Below the pieces are notes generated by a model, which was not told the DNA's origin, ran no database searches, and saw only the letters and a program-made list of their open reading frames with translations. This document shows, one piece after another, positions 8,045-16,700 of a DNA stretch of 64,000 nucleotides. The translations under genes and the position numbers were made by a program. The DNA is from Mucilaginibacter jinjuensis (GTDB lineage: Bacteria; Bacteroidota; Bacteroidia; Sphingobacteriales; Sphingobacteriaceae), in contig NZ_CP117167.1 in assembly GCF_028596025.1 (NCBI RefSeq), positions 4,464,001 to 4,528,000 on the forward strand. The letters run 5' to 3'. How positions within the stretch are numbered: the stretch's first letter is position 1; each line of letters begins with the position of its first letter.

Positions 8045-10435
8045 ATGGTAAGAAACTACATTAAAATAGCCTGGAGAAACCTTGTTAAAAACAAATTTTC
8101 ATCATTAATCAACATTGGCGGCCTGGCTGTGGGTATGGCTGTGGCTATGCTTATCGGCTTGTGGGTTTGGGACGAACTATCTTTCGATAAATACCACCAA
8201 AACTACAACAGTGTTGCCATTGTAATGCAAAACCAAACTTATAACGGCGATATTAATACCAATAAATCTGTCCCCGTGCCATTGGGTGCCGAACTACAGA
8301 AAAACTATTCGGGCGATTTTAAACATATCGTTATGGCCTCGCAAAACTGGCCGCATATTGTGCGCGTGGGCGATAAAAACCTATTTATTTCGGGCAGCTT
8401 TATGCAATCCGGCGCGCCTGATATGTTTTCGCTCAAAATAATTGCGGGTACAGCCTCCGGATTAAATGACCCTTCTTCTATCCTGCTTTCGCAGGCTTCG
8501 GCCAAAGCGCTTTTTGGCAATGCCGACCCAATCAATAAAACTATTTTAATGGATAATAAGGCAAACTTTAAAGTTACGGGCGTTTATGAATATCTGCCGC
8601 AAAATACTACACTTCATTACATCGATTTAGCCTTTATAGCTCCCTGGGATTATTACACAGCAAACGAGCTCTCTAAAGGCAAACTTACCGACTGGGGCGA
8701 TAACTCGTACCGCACCTATGTTCAACTGGCAGCGCATGCTGATATCAACAAAGTTTCGGCAAAAATAAAAGACGTTAAACTAAAACATCTGGCCAAAGAA
8801 GACATCCGCTATAAACCACAGCTTTTTCTGCACCCCATGAGCAAGTGGCACCTGTATTCGCAATTTAAAAACGGAGTTATTGTGGGCGGAAAAATTCAAT
8901 ATGTATGGCTATTCGGCATTGTAGGGATATTTGTGTTATTACTGGCCTGCATTAACTTTATGAACCTGAGCACCGCCCGAAGCGAAAAACGTGCTAAAGA
9001 AGTGGGCATACGCAAAGCCATCGGTTCAGAACGCGGGCAACTCATTATTCAGTTTTATTGCGAATCTGTTTTAATAGCTGTTATTGCTTTCGTATTCGCG
9101 CTGGTTATGGTTTCGCTAACACTTCCATTCTTTAATCAACTGGCCGATAAAAACATCGTTGTACTTTGGGATAGCCCTTTGTTTTGGTTAATGGGGATTG
9201 GCTTTAGTTTGTTTACCGGGCTTGTAGCAGGTAGCTATCCTGCTTTATACCTATCATCATTTAAACCTGTTAAAGTATTAAAAGGTACGTTTAAAGGTGG
9301 CCGGTTTGCGGCAATTCCGCGTCAGGTTTTGGTGGTGTTGCAGTTCTCAGTTTCGGTGATCCTGATTATCGGTACCATCATTGTTTTTAAACAGATTGAG
9401 TTTGCCAAAAACCGCCCGGTTGGTTACAGTCGCGAAGGGTTGGTTGCCATACCATTAACCGTAAATGATCTGCATCAACACTTTGAGGCTATGAAAACCG
9501 ATTTGCTACAATCGGGTGCGGTAGCAAACGTGGCCGAATCAACCAGCTCTACCACACATGTGAGTAATAACACCGCCGGTTTTCAGTGGACAGGTAAAGC
9601 ACCCGAACTGGTAGATGATTTTGGTGTAGTTGGCGTAACTACCGATTTTGGCAAAACCGTTGGCTGGCAGTTTACTGCTGGCCGCGATTTTTCAAAAACT
9701 TTTGCAACCGATTCATCGGGCATTGTATTGAACGAGTCGGCCGTTAAATTTATGGGATTGAAGAACCCAGTTGGCGAAACTGTAAAGTTTTGGGGAGCCG
9801 ATCATAAAGTTATCGGCGTGGTAAAAGATATGGTGATGGATTCGCCCTACGAACCTGTTAAACAAACTGTTTTTTACTTCAATAAAAACAATGACCCAAG
9901 CTTTGTAAACATTAAAATAAACCCCCAATTAAGCACGCATGATGCCTTGACCAAAATAGAGGCGATATGCAAAGCATACTCGCCATCGTCGCCATTTATG
10001 TACCGCTTTGCGGATGAGGAATATGCCCGCAAATTTGAAGACGAACAACGTATTGGCAAACTGGCCGGCTGCTTTGCAGGCCTTGCCATATTTATCAGCT
10101 GCCTGGGATTATTCGGCATGGCTTCATTTATGGCAGAGCAGCGTACCAAAGAAATTGGCGTACGTAAAGTGCTGGGCGCTTCTGTTTTCAGCCTGTGGCG
10201 TTTGTTGTCGAATGATTTTGTACTGCTGGTACTTATTGCCCTGTTTATAGCCACACCAATAGCATATTACTTTATGTACGGCTGGCTACAACATTATAAT
10301 TATCATACCGTATTATCGTGGTGGGTATTTGTGGTTACCGGCCTGGGTGCAGTTAGCATTACTTTGCTTACGGTAAGTTATCAAAGCATTAAAGCAGCAC
10401 TGATGAACCCGGTGAAAAGTTTGAGGAGCGAGTGA
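8045..10435 (+). CDS. ABC transporter permease with two FtsX domains (MacB-like)
   Basis: A 796-residue permease of the Bacteroidota-specific type with two FtsX domains. The N terminus (MVRNYIKIAWRNLVKNKFSS...GGLAVGMAVAMLIG) carries the first membrane helix, followed by a periplasmic MacB_PCD region. FtsX domain 1 spans about 285-400 with the hallmark NLSTARSEKRAKEVGIRKAIGS. A second helix and periplasmic domain follow, and FtsX domain 2 spans about 675-790 (AEQRTKEIGVRKVLGAS). Such proteins work with a LolD/MacB-type ATPase to export substrates or act as mechanotransmitters. No ATPase is adjacent; the closest in the window is at 56.2 kb. The gene is flanked by 'gatttcgga' word repeats. Confidence 0.92.
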   Translation: MVRNYIKIAWRNLVKNKFSSLINIGGLAVGMAVAMLIGLWVWDELSFDKYHQNYNSVAIVMQNQTYNGDINTNKSVPVPLGAELQKNYSGDFKHIVMASQNWPHIVRVGDKNLFISGSFMQSGAPDMFSLKIIAGTASGLNDPSSILLSQASAKALFGNADPINKTILMDNKANFKVTGVYEYLPQNTTLHYIDLAFIAPWDYYTANELSKGKLTDWGDNSYRTYVQLAAHADINKVSAKIKDVKLKHLAKEDIRYKPQLFLHPMSKWHLYSQFKNGVIVGGKIQYVWLFGIVGIFVLLLACINFMNLSTARSEKRAKEVGIRKAIGSERGQLIIQFYCESVLIAVIAFVFALVMVSLTLPFFNQLADKNIVVLWDSPLFWLMGIGFSLFTGLVAGSYPALYLSSFKPVKVLKGTFKGGRFAAIPRQVLVVLQFSVSVILIIGTIIVFKQIEFAKNRPVGYSREGLVAIPLTVNDLHQHFEAMKTDLLQSGAVANVAESTSSTTHVSNNTAGFQWTGKAPELVDDFGVVGVTTDFGKTVGWQFTAGRDFSKTFATDSSGIVLNESAVKFMGLKNPVGETVKFWGADHKVIGVVKDMVMDSPYEPVKQTVFYFNKNNDPSFVNIKINPQLSTHDALTKIEAICKAYSPSSPFMYRFADEEYARKFEDEQRIGKLAGCFAGLAIFISCLGLFGMASFMAEQRTKEIGVRKVLGASVFSLWRLLSNDFVLLVLIALFIATPIAYYFMYGWLQHYNYHTVLSWWVFVVTGLGAVSITLLTVSYQSIKAALMNPVKSLRSE

Positions 10436-10440
10436 TTCTG

Positions 10441-10585
10441 ATTTCTGATTTCGGATGTTCGGATGTTCGATTTCGGATTTATTGCCCATCACTTTAGTCA
10501 TTTCGACGATAGGAGAAATCTTCTGCGCAATGTAAGGCGACTATACAGGGTGAAGACGATTCTTCGCTACCGCTCAGAATGACAA
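10441..10585. repeat. Word repeats plus palindromic intergenic element
   Basis: The words 'gatttcggatgttcggatgttcgatttcggattt' (10449-10480) are followed by an element from 10497 (gtcatttcgacgatagg) to 10585 (ccgctcagaatgacaa) whose ends are inverted matches (gtcatt/aatgac). The interior is degenerate. No coding sequence is seen in the 294-bp gap. Confidence 0.65.
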
Positions 10586-10696
10586 AAAATTTACAATAAA
10601 AAGGGGTTAAAACCCAATCAACTACTCACTCAATCAACCATTCACCAAACAATCAATAAACTAATCAACACCTTCCCTACATCCCGGGTAAAAGAT

Positions 10697-10704
10697 TAAT
10701 TTTG
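10697..10704 (+). promoter_or_regulatory. Promoter -7 element of uvrD
   Basis: TAATTTTG is a perfect match to the Bacteroidota -7 consensus TAnnTTTG, 26 bases before the start codon. No clear -33 element is seen. Confidence 0.5.
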
Positions 10705-10729
10705 CTGATTCAAAAAATAAGGAACAGCA

Positions 10730-13018
10730 TTGGATTATTTAGAGGGATTAAATCCGGAGCAAAGGGGCGCAGTATTGCAAACCAAAGGTCCGGTAATGAT
10801 TATAGCGGGTGCCGGTTCGGGCAAAACACGTGTTATTACCTACCGTGTGGCACATTTAATACGCCAGGGTGTCGATTCATTTAACATACTGGTTTTAACG
10901 TTTACCAACAAAGCCGCCCGCGAAATGCGCGAGCGTATTACCCATGTGGTAGGCCCCGAAGCCAAAAACCTTTGGATGGGTACCTTCCACTCCGTTTTTG
11001 CTAAAATATTACGGGTGGAGGCCGAAAAAATTGGCTACCCCAACAACTTCACCATTTACGATACCGACGATACCAAGAGCGTTATAAGGGCCATTTTAAA
11101 AGAAATGAACCTGGATGATAAGCTGTATAGCGCCAACCTGGTATACAGCCGCATCTCGAGCGCAAAAAACAACCTGATCTCATGGCAGGAGTATCAAAAT
11201 AACCCGCAGATCCAAGCCGATGATTTTTCAACCGGTCGTGGTCAGCTGGGTAAGATCTATGAAACTTATGCCGGCCGTTGTTTCCGTGCAGGGGCTATGG
11301 ATTTTGATGATTTACTGTTCAAAACCAACGAGCTGCTGCGCGAATTCCCTGATGTATTGCACAAGTACCAGCACAAGTTTAAATACCTGATGGTGGATGA
11401 GTACCAGGATACCAACTTTTCGCAATACCTGATTGTGAAAAAACTGGCTGCGCTTAATGAAAACCTTTGTGTGGTGGGTGACGATGCGCAAAGTATCTAC
11501 GCTTTCCGTGGTGCTAATATCCAGAACATCCTCAATTTTGAGAAGGATTACCCGGATTTGAAAGTGTTTAAACTGGAGCAAAACTATCGCTCTACACAAA
11601 ACATTGTAAACGTTGCCAACAGCATCATCTCTAACAATAAAGAGCAGCTGAAGAAGAACGTTTTTTCGACTAAGGAAGACGGCGACAAGATCAAGATCAT
11701 GCGCTCTTTCAGCGATAATGAAGAAGGTAAAATGGTGGCAGAAGGCATTTTGCAAGACCGTGCCACCAAAGGCATGAAATGGAACGATTTTGCCATTTTA
11801 TACCGTACCAATGCCCAGTCGCGCTCAATGGAGGAGGCTTTACGGAAGCTTAACATTCCATATAAAATTTATGGTGGCTTGTCTTTCTATCAGCGTAAAG
11901 AAATTAAAGATTTAGTCGCTTATTTCAGGCTCACCTTTAACCCTAATGATGAAGAAGCCCTTAAACGCGTAATTAACTATCCTAAACGCGGTATTGGGGA
12001 TACCACAGTAGATCGTATCATATTGGCTGCCGATCAGCACGGTATTACGCCTTTTGAGGTGGTGGTTAACCCGGGGCAGTTTATGGATGGCCGTACATCT
12101 GCTTCGGTTGGTAACTTCGGTACCATGATCCAGAGCTTCCAGGTGATTGCGAAGAATTTGTCGGCTTATGATGCTGCTTTGCATATTGCACAGCATTCGG
12201 GACTGTTAAAAGATCTGTACGAGGATAAATCAGTAGAAGGGTTGAACCGTTACGAGAACATCCAGGAGTTACTGAATGGTATTAAGGAATTCTCTGAACG
12301 TGAGGATATTGAGGATAAAGGCCTTGATGTTTTCATGCAGGATATTGCCTTGTTAACCAACGACGATAACGACAAGAACAAAGATGCCGACACGGTATCG
12401 TTAATGACCATACACTCGAGCAAAGGCCTTGAGTTTAAGCAAGTGAATGTGGTGGGATTGGAAGAAAACCTGTTCCCATCGCAAATGTCGTTAAACTCGC
12501 GCAGCGATCTGGAAGAAGAACGCCGCCTGTTCTACGTAGCTGTAACCCGTGCCGAAACTAAGCTGACGATCAGCTATGCTACATCTCGCTTTAAATTCGG
12601 TACGCTGATTAGCTGTGAGCCCAGCCGCTTTTTGGATGAGATCGACGCCAAATTTCTGGAACTTGATTTTACCGCTAAAAAGGAATCAACAGGTAATCCC
12701 TTTTACGAAGACGACCGCAAGGCCTGGACCCGTAAGGATAATACGAAAGAAGACAGCTTCTCGAAACCGAAGCCATCATCGGCACCAATTAAAACTACAT
12801 CTATACTGGCTAAGGCACACGTACCTTCGGCGGGTTTTGCACCATCTGATACCTCGAACCTGCAAAACGGTATGGAGGTTGAACATGAGCGATTTGGTTA
12901 TGGAAAAGTAATTAACCTGGAAGGCAAAAGCCCTGATATTAAGGCAACTATATTCTTTAAAGAAATAGGACAGAAACAATTACTACTAAAGTTTGCCAAA
13001 TTGCGCATAGTGAGCTGA
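10730..13018 (+). CDS. uvrD: ATP-dependent DNA helicase UvrD/PcrA
   Basis: A 762-residue superfamily 1A helicase that unwinds DNA 3' to 5' in excision and mismatch repair. Motifs in order: Q-motif LNPEQRGAV, Walker A AGAGSGKT (residues 26-33), Ia TFTNKAAREM, II VDEYQD, III GDDAQSIYAFRGA, IV LEQNYRS, V TIHSSKGLEF and VI YVAVTRAE. A C-terminal Tudor-like segment (GMEVEHERFGYGKVINLEG), used by PcrA to contact RNA polymerase, is present. The start must be TTG at 10730, because translation from there gives the exact family N terminus and no ATG fits. It is preceded by aagga at 10719-10723, a rare Shine-Dalgarno-like site here. Confidence 0.96.
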   Translation: MDYLEGLNPEQRGAVLQTKGPVMIIAGAGSGKTRVITYRVAHLIRQGVDSFNILVLTFTNKAAREMRERITHVVGPEAKNLWMGTFHSVFAKILRVEAEKIGYPNNFTIYDTDDTKSVIRAILKEMNLDDKLYSANLVYSRISSAKNNLISWQEYQNNPQIQADDFSTGRGQLGKIYETYAGRCFRAGAMDFDDLLFKTNELLREFPDVLHKYQHKFKYLMVDEYQDTNFSQYLIVKKLAALNENLCVVGDDAQSIYAFRGANIQNILNFEKDYPDLKVFKLEQNYRSTQNIVNVANSIISNNKEQLKKNVFSTKEDGDKIKIMRSFSDNEEGKMVAEGILQDRATKGMKWNDFAILYRTNAQSRSMEEALRKLNIPYKIYGGLSFYQRKEIKDLVAYFRLTFNPNDEEALKRVINYPKRGIGDTTVDRIILAADQHGITPFEVVVNPGQFMDGRTSASVGNFGTMIQSFQVIAKNLSAYDAALHIAQHSGLLKDLYEDKSVEGLNRYENIQELLNGIKEFSEREDIEDKGLDVFMQDIALLTNDDNDKNKDADTVSLMTIHSSKGLEFKQVNVVGLEENLFPSQMSLNSRSDLEEERRLFYVAVTRAETKLTISYATSRFKFGTLISCEPSRFLDEIDAKFLELDFTAKKESTGNPFYEDDRKAWTRKDNTKEDSFSKPKPSSAPIKTTSILAKAHVPSAGFAPSDTSNLQNGMEVEHERFGYGKVINLEGKSPDIKATIFFKEIGQKQLLLKFAKLRIVS

Positions 13019-13099
13019 TTTTGGGGAAATATTATTAATCACTGCTGATTTTTGGGGAAATTATTACACAATATTTTTACACCAACAACGGCTGTGGTT

Positions 13100-13136
13100 A
13101 CACGAAATGCGGTTTACACACCGCATTTCGTGTTTT
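13100..13136 (+). terminator. Terminator of uvrD
   Basis: A 13-bp perfect stem (acacgaaatgcgg/ccgcatttcgtgt, 13100-13112 with 13121-13133) with an 8-base loop is followed by TTT. Confidence 0.75.
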
Positions 13137-13199
13137 AGAGAATATGGCACATTAATTGGCTATTAATTAATACCCTTTCTCTAAAATTAAACTAATCTA

Positions 13200-13568
13200 A
13201 TGAACGACCACAAAGACAAAGCCAACAAATCTGTAGGGAAAAACATTCGTACGCTTAGGCACAAACGCGGATGGAGCCAGGAAGACATCGCTAATAAATT
13301 AGGTATTTCAATTCCGGCTTTTTCTAAAATTGAAACAGGGGTAACTGACATCAATCTTTCGAGATTAGAGCAGATTGCAAAAATTTACGAAATAAGCGTA
13401 GTAAACTTAATAACACTTGAAGAAGAAGTTATTGAGCCGCAACTGATCCAGTTAAATTCGATCCAGAAAAAATTGACTGACCGTGAGTTTGAAATTGCAC
13501 ACCTGCAGCGCAAGGTAATTGAACTTTACGAAGAACTTCACAACCGCACTTCTTCTTTTGCATCATAA
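13200..13568 (+). CDS. XRE-family transcriptional regulator with C-terminal coiled coil
   Basis: A 122-residue DNA-binding protein. Residues 14-70 are a Cro/C1-type helix-turn-helix: IRTLRHKRGWSQEDIANKLG, then ISIPAFSKIETGVTDI with the recognition helix, then LEQIAKIYEIS. Residues 85-117 (LIQLNSIQKKLTDREFEIAHL...) are a predicted coiled coil that could dimerise the protein. No ligand domain is present. It is monocistronic and followed by a strong palindrome. Its targets are not evident. The orphan ORF and TPR protein downstream are possible partners by position only. Confidence 0.9.
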   Translation: MNDHKDKANKSVGKNIRTLRHKRGWSQEDIANKLGISIPAFSKIETGVTDINLSRLEQIAKIYEISVVNLITLEEEVIEPQLIQLNSIQKKLTDREFEIAHLQRKVIELYEELHNRTSSFAS

Positions 13569-13572
13569 ATGC

Positions 13573-13618
13573 ATTGTACTTAATAGTGTTTGTTAAAACT
13601 GACACTATTAAGTACAAT
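13573..13618. terminator. 17-bp perfect palindrome after the XRE gene
   Basis: attgtacttaatagtgt (13573-13589) is perfectly repeated inverted at 13602-13618 across 12 bases. It starts 5 bases after the XRE stop codon. There is no T-run, so it may be a terminator, an RNA-stability hairpin or a protein-binding site. Confidence 0.55.
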
Positions 13619-13802
13619 ATTATGCACTCTTTATCGCCGGCAAACACTTAAATGATATTTATTTTCATTAAGGTTAAATAACTGCGCCTTTTTTATCTCA
13701 TAATTATTTCTCGGTTCAGATTTATAGTTTTCTATACAATCGGCATGGGTTTGGTATAACTCATAATGTATTCGCATACAATAACTATTAACAACCAGAA
13801 AA

Positions 13803-14102
13803 ATGTCAAATTACCTAATCTCTATATCAGATAATAGCGAGGCTTCCAAAAAAGGCACTATCCATGATCCCGGCAGTAAACTAAAGGTTAAGGTGTTCGA
13901 TTTTTTAAAGCCTAACCATAAGCCAACAAAAGGCGAAGTACAGTACTTTGTAACAGCCGGCCAGGATACACTTGCGTTTGAAACTGAGGGTTATAAGAAG
14001 CACAGACAAGTGCTTATTTTGACCATGATATCCCGTTACTGTATTTACTTAGGGCTTATTGAGGCACAGATCCATTCGTCATTGCCCTTTAGCCATCATT
14101 AA
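13803..14102 (+). CDS. hypothetical protein, 99 residues
   Basis: An ATG-initiated ORF (MSNYLISISDNSEASKKGTI...) with no recognised domain. Composition is mixed: a Lys-rich N-terminal half (KLKVKVFDFLKPNHKPTKG) and a hydrophobic patch near residues 68-85 (QVLILTMISRYCIYLGLIEA). It has no signal peptide. A start preceded by an A-rich leader (ccagaaaaatg) is usual for this genome. It converges with the TPR gene, leaving 3 bases between the stop codons. It may be a lineage-restricted gene. The 230-bp upstream region holds only AT-rich sequence after the palindrome. Confidence 0.55.
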   Translation: MSNYLISISDNSEASKKGTIHDPGSKLKVKVFDFLKPNHKPTKGEVQYFVTAGQDTLAFETEGYKKHRQVLILTMISRYCIYLGLIEAQIHSSLPFSHH

Positions 14103-14105
14103 GAA

Positions 14106-15539
14106 TTACATACCGGTTCTATCCTGGTCGTGCAGCATATCGCTCATATCCATAATCTTGTTGTCGATTTCGGATACGCATTTGTCCATCATATTAAAGC
14201 ACTCCTCTTTGTTCACTAAACCTTCTTTTTCTAGGTTAATGAGCCCTTTAAGAGTTGCTATTGGCCCGCGTATCTGGTGCGATAGGTATGATGAGTATTC
14301 AGAGAGTTTTCTGTTCTTGATCTGAAGGTCTTTGGTACGCTCGTCGATAATTTCCTCGAGGTGATGGTTAACCCTGTCGAGGTTATCTTTCTGGCGTGAT
14401 ACCTCGCCGTTAAGCTCTGTAAGCCTTTTATTGGTTTCAGCTTTGCGTCTGATATTGCCAATCAATAATATAATTACAATCAGCAATAAGAAAGCCACCA
14501 CAGTAACTCCCCAAAAGAAGTTACGGTCGCTTTTTTGCTTCAGTATAATAATCGCGTTTTCTTTTTGCTGCTCGTCCTGTCTGTGCTTTACCTGTAATAA
14601 GGCTATACGGGCCGAAACATAGTTTGTAAAATCAATACTATCCTTATTGTAGATATCCTGCAGGTAGTAAAGCGCCTTCTCAAAATTTTTGCGCTTGTAT
14701 TCCAGCTGATAGGAGGTGTATTTAAAATCAGAAAGCAGTTTCTTGCTTTTAATAATGGTGGCGTAAGAGATCCCTTCTTCCAAAAACTTCTCAGCCTGGT
14801 TAAAATCCCTTTTAGCGATATATAAAGACGACAGGGTAAGGTCAATACTGGCAATTTGTTGCGGCCTGTCAAACTTTTTAGCGTCTTCATTGCTTTTCAA
14901 AAGCATAGCTTCTGCTTTATCGTACTGTACCAGGTTAAAGTACGCTACGCCCATATCCTGCATACAGGTAATCTTGTATTCGGTATTATTAAGCTTAGTG
15001 AAAAGCGTGTTACTTTTATTATAAAAAGATAATGCCCTGTAATAGTCTTTTTGCCGGGTGTAAACGTTACCGAGATTGAGGTAAATAGAAGCTATAAGTT
15101 CGTCGTCGCCTATTTGGTTAGCTATTGTAAGGGCTTTTGTGAGGTATTCAAGCGCCTTGTCATAATCATTGTCGCGATAAAGGTTACCGATATTATTATA
15201 TACCTTGGCCTGCCCTATTTTATTTTTTGAACTTTGAAAGTATGTTAAAGCATTCAGATAACTTTCTATCGCTTTTTCGGGTTCGCCGTTATAATCACGC
15301 CCTACACCAATAACCCGATATGATTCTGCAATACCATTAACATATCCTATTTTTTTGGCCAGTTGCAATGCCTTTGTAGCCTTAGCTATGGTTTGCTCTG
15401 CATCAGAACGGCGCAACTGATAACCGTCACTATCTAACTTCATTACCTGGGCTGTATCTACAGCAACATCATCCGTTGATCTTGCGTAAACAGTTAGTGA
15501 AAAAGAAAGAAGGAACAGTAATATCAGATTTTTTTTCAT
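14106..15539 (-). CDS. TPR membrane protein ending after a histidine-kinase DHp-like segment
   Basis: A 477-residue protein: signal peptide (residues 1-20), TPR repeats at about 45-290 (IGQAKVYNNIGNLYRDNDYDKALEYL; IASIYLNLGNVYTRQKDYYRAL), one membrane helix at about 331-352, a cytoplasmic coiled coil at 360-410, then a DHp-type helix pair with the H-box SHQIRGPIATL (His 421). The protein stops at 477 with no catalytic ATP-binding domain (no N, G1 or G2 boxes). Related Bacteroidota TPR sensor kinases carry that domain, so this is either a natural phospho-acceptor or dimerisation protein, or a truncated kinase. It is divergent from the NKQDLGQAD array, 198 bp away. Confidence 0.85.
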   Translation of the reverse strand: MKKNLILLFLLSFSLTVYARSTDDVAVDTAQVMKLDSDGYQLRRSDAEQTIAKATKALQLAKKIGYVNGIAESYRVIGVGRDYNGEPEKAIESYLNALTYFQSSKNKIGQAKVYNNIGNLYRDNDYDKALEYLTKALTIANQIGDDELIASIYLNLGNVYTRQKDYYRALSFYNKSNTLFTKLNNTEYKITCMQDMGVAYFNLVQYDKAEAMLLKSNEDAKKFDRPQQIASIDLTLSSLYIAKRDFNQAEKFLEEGISYATIIKSKKLLSDFKYTSYQLEYKRKNFEKALYYLQDIYNKDSIDFTNYVSARIALLQVKHRQDEQQKENAIIILKQKSDRNFFWGVTVVAFLLLIVIILLIGNIRRKAETNKRLTELNGEVSRQKDNLDRVNHHLEEIIDERTKDLQIKNRKLSEYSSYLSHQIRGPIATLKGLINLEKEGLVNKEECFNMMDKCVSEIDNKIMDMSDMLHDQDRTGM

Positions 15540-15664
15540 TAAAACACTGTGACAATTAAAGCACTATTACGTGTAAATGTACTGAAAGTTATAAAAAATT
15601 ACCGAGCAAAAAAATCACCCGGGAAAACACGAAAAAATGAAGTCAATTTTTTTTTGAAAAAATA

Positions 15665-15695
15665 TTTGTCAGATTGAAAAACATGTTTACTTTTG
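15665..15695 (+). promoter_or_regulatory. Consensus Bacteroidota promoter of the NKQDLGQAD array
   Basis: TTTG (15665-15668) and TACTTTTG (15688-15695) are separated by 19 bases, a perfect match to the -33/-7 consensus. Transcription should start near 15702, giving a leader of roughly 35 bases before the first gene. No other match this good is seen between the genes, which favours one polycistronic transcript. Confidence 0.75.
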
Positions 15696-15737
15696 TGGTG
15701 TTAAAACATTAACAATCAAATAGTTATATAAATTATT

Positions 15738-15920
15738 ATGAAAAAAATTTTATATTCAATTGCCGCCATTACTATAATCTCTTTTACCTCTGCCTGCACT
15801 AAAGATAATAGCGTTCAACCCAATGCTGTTAGCACCAAAAAATTAGCAGACGATGGCAATAAGCAGGATTTAGGGCAAGCGGATGCTAACAAACAAGATT
15901 TAGGTCAGGCTGATTTATAA
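15738..15920 (+). CDS. small lipoprotein with two NKQDLGQAD repeats, paralog 1
   Basis: A 60-residue precursor with three parts. Residues 1-19 are a lipoprotein signal peptide ending SFTSA before Cys 20. A linker follows (CTKDNSVQPNAVSTKKLADDG). The end is two repeats, NKQDLGQAD-A-NKQDLGQAD-L. The Lys-Asp pair just after the lipid-modified Cys resembles the charged surface-export signal described for Bacteroidota lipoproteins, so surface exposure is possible. It is the first of five near-identical paralogs in tandem. Its signal peptide (MKKILYSIAAITIISF) differs most from the rest, so it is probably the oldest copy. Function unknown. Confidence 0.8.
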   Translation: MKKILYSIAAITIISFTSACTKDNSVQPNAVSTKKLADDGNKQDLGQADANKQDLGQADL

Positions 15921-15980
15921 GCCAATTTATACCCAACAATTATATTATAAAATAAGAACCCCAATTAAAAACTATACATC

Positions 15981-16160
15981 ATGAAAAAATTAATCGTAGC
16001 CGCAGTAGTAGTATTAACAGTTTCTTTTACTGCCTGCACAAAAGATAATAGCGTTAAACCTACTTCAGTTAGCACTAAAAAACTGGCAGATGACGGCAAC
16101 AAACAAGATTTAGGACAAGCCGATGCTAACAAACAAGATTTAGGCCAGGCTGATTTGTAA
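15981..16160 (+). CDS. small lipoprotein with two NKQDLGQAD repeats, paralog 2
   Basis: A 59-residue precursor: signal peptide MKKLIVAAVVVLTVSFTA, then Cys and the linker TKDNSVKPTSVSTKKLADDG, then two NKQDLGQAD units separated by Ala and ending in Leu. It starts 60 bp after paralog 1. The DNA after the stop codon (gccaattacacatac) is repeated after paralogs 4 and 5, so the duplicated unit includes intergenic sequence. It carries Lys where the other paralogs have Gln in 'NSVQP'. No known domain. Confidence 0.8.
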   Translation: MKKLIVAAVVVLTVSFTACTKDNSVKPTSVSTKKLADDGNKQDLGQADANKQDLGQADL

Positions 16161-16224
16161 GCCAATTACACATACTATTTTATAAACAACATTCAATAAC
16201 GACCCCATTTTAAAACAGCATATC

Positions 16225-16407
16225 ATGAAAAAATTAATCATAGCAGCAGTAGTAGTATTAACAGCATCATTCACTGCATGCACAAAAGATAACAGCGTTC
16301 AGCCTACTTCAGTTAGCACTAAAAAATTAGCAGATGATGGCAACAAACAAGATTTAGGACAGGCTGATGCCAACAAACAGGATTTAGGTCAGGCTGACAT
16401 TAACTAA
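16225..16407 (+). CDS. small lipoprotein with two NKQDLGQAD repeats, paralog 3
   Basis: A 60-residue precursor: signal peptide MKKLIIAAVVVLTASFTA, Cys, linker TKDNSVQPTSVSTKKLADDG, then two repeats ending ADIN instead of ADL. The signal peptide and linker are identical in amino-acid sequence to paralog 4, which suggests recent duplication. The intergenic gap after it (46 bp) is the shortest in the array and differs in sequence, so a different breakpoint was used there. Function unknown. Confidence 0.8.
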   Translation: MKKLIIAAVVVLTASFTACTKDNSVQPTSVSTKKLADDGNKQDLGQADANKQDLGQADIN

Positions 16408-16453
16408 TCTATACTATCTCTATAACACCCTTACATTTTAAAAAAGCAAAATC

Positions 16454-16633
16454 ATGAAAAAATTAATCATAGCAGCAGTAGTAGTATTAACAGCATCTTT
16501 CACTGCATGCACAAAAGATAACAGCGTTCAGCCTACTTCAGTTAGCACTAAAAAATTAGCAGACGATGGCAACAAACAAGATTTAGGACAAGCCGATGCT
16601 AACAAACAAGATTTAGGCCAGGCTGATTTGTAA
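16454..16633 (+). CDS. small lipoprotein with two NKQDLGQAD repeats, paralog 4
   Basis: A 59-residue precursor. It is identical to paralog 3 through the linker and ends in NKQDLGQAD-A-NKQDLGQAD-L, like paralog 2. Its 3' flank (gccaattacgaatacc...ataacaagaccccaattt) resembles the flanks of paralogs 1, 2 and 5. Codons within the repeats differ from paralog 3 at synonymous sites (for example gat/gac, caa/cag, gcc/gct). Function unknown. Confidence 0.8.
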   Translation: MKKLIIAAVVVLTASFTACTKDNSVQPTSVSTKKLADDGNKQDLGQADANKQDLGQADL

Positions 16634-16700
16634 GCCAATTACGAATACCTTTTTATAAACAACATCCAATAACAAGACCCCAATTTAAAAATACCATATC

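Noticed and set aside
15965..16165. Minus-strand 66-residue ORF antisense to paralog 2
   Set aside because: It is an antisense shadow of a gene with clear signal peptide and motif, and its Cys/Leu-rich product has no family pattern.
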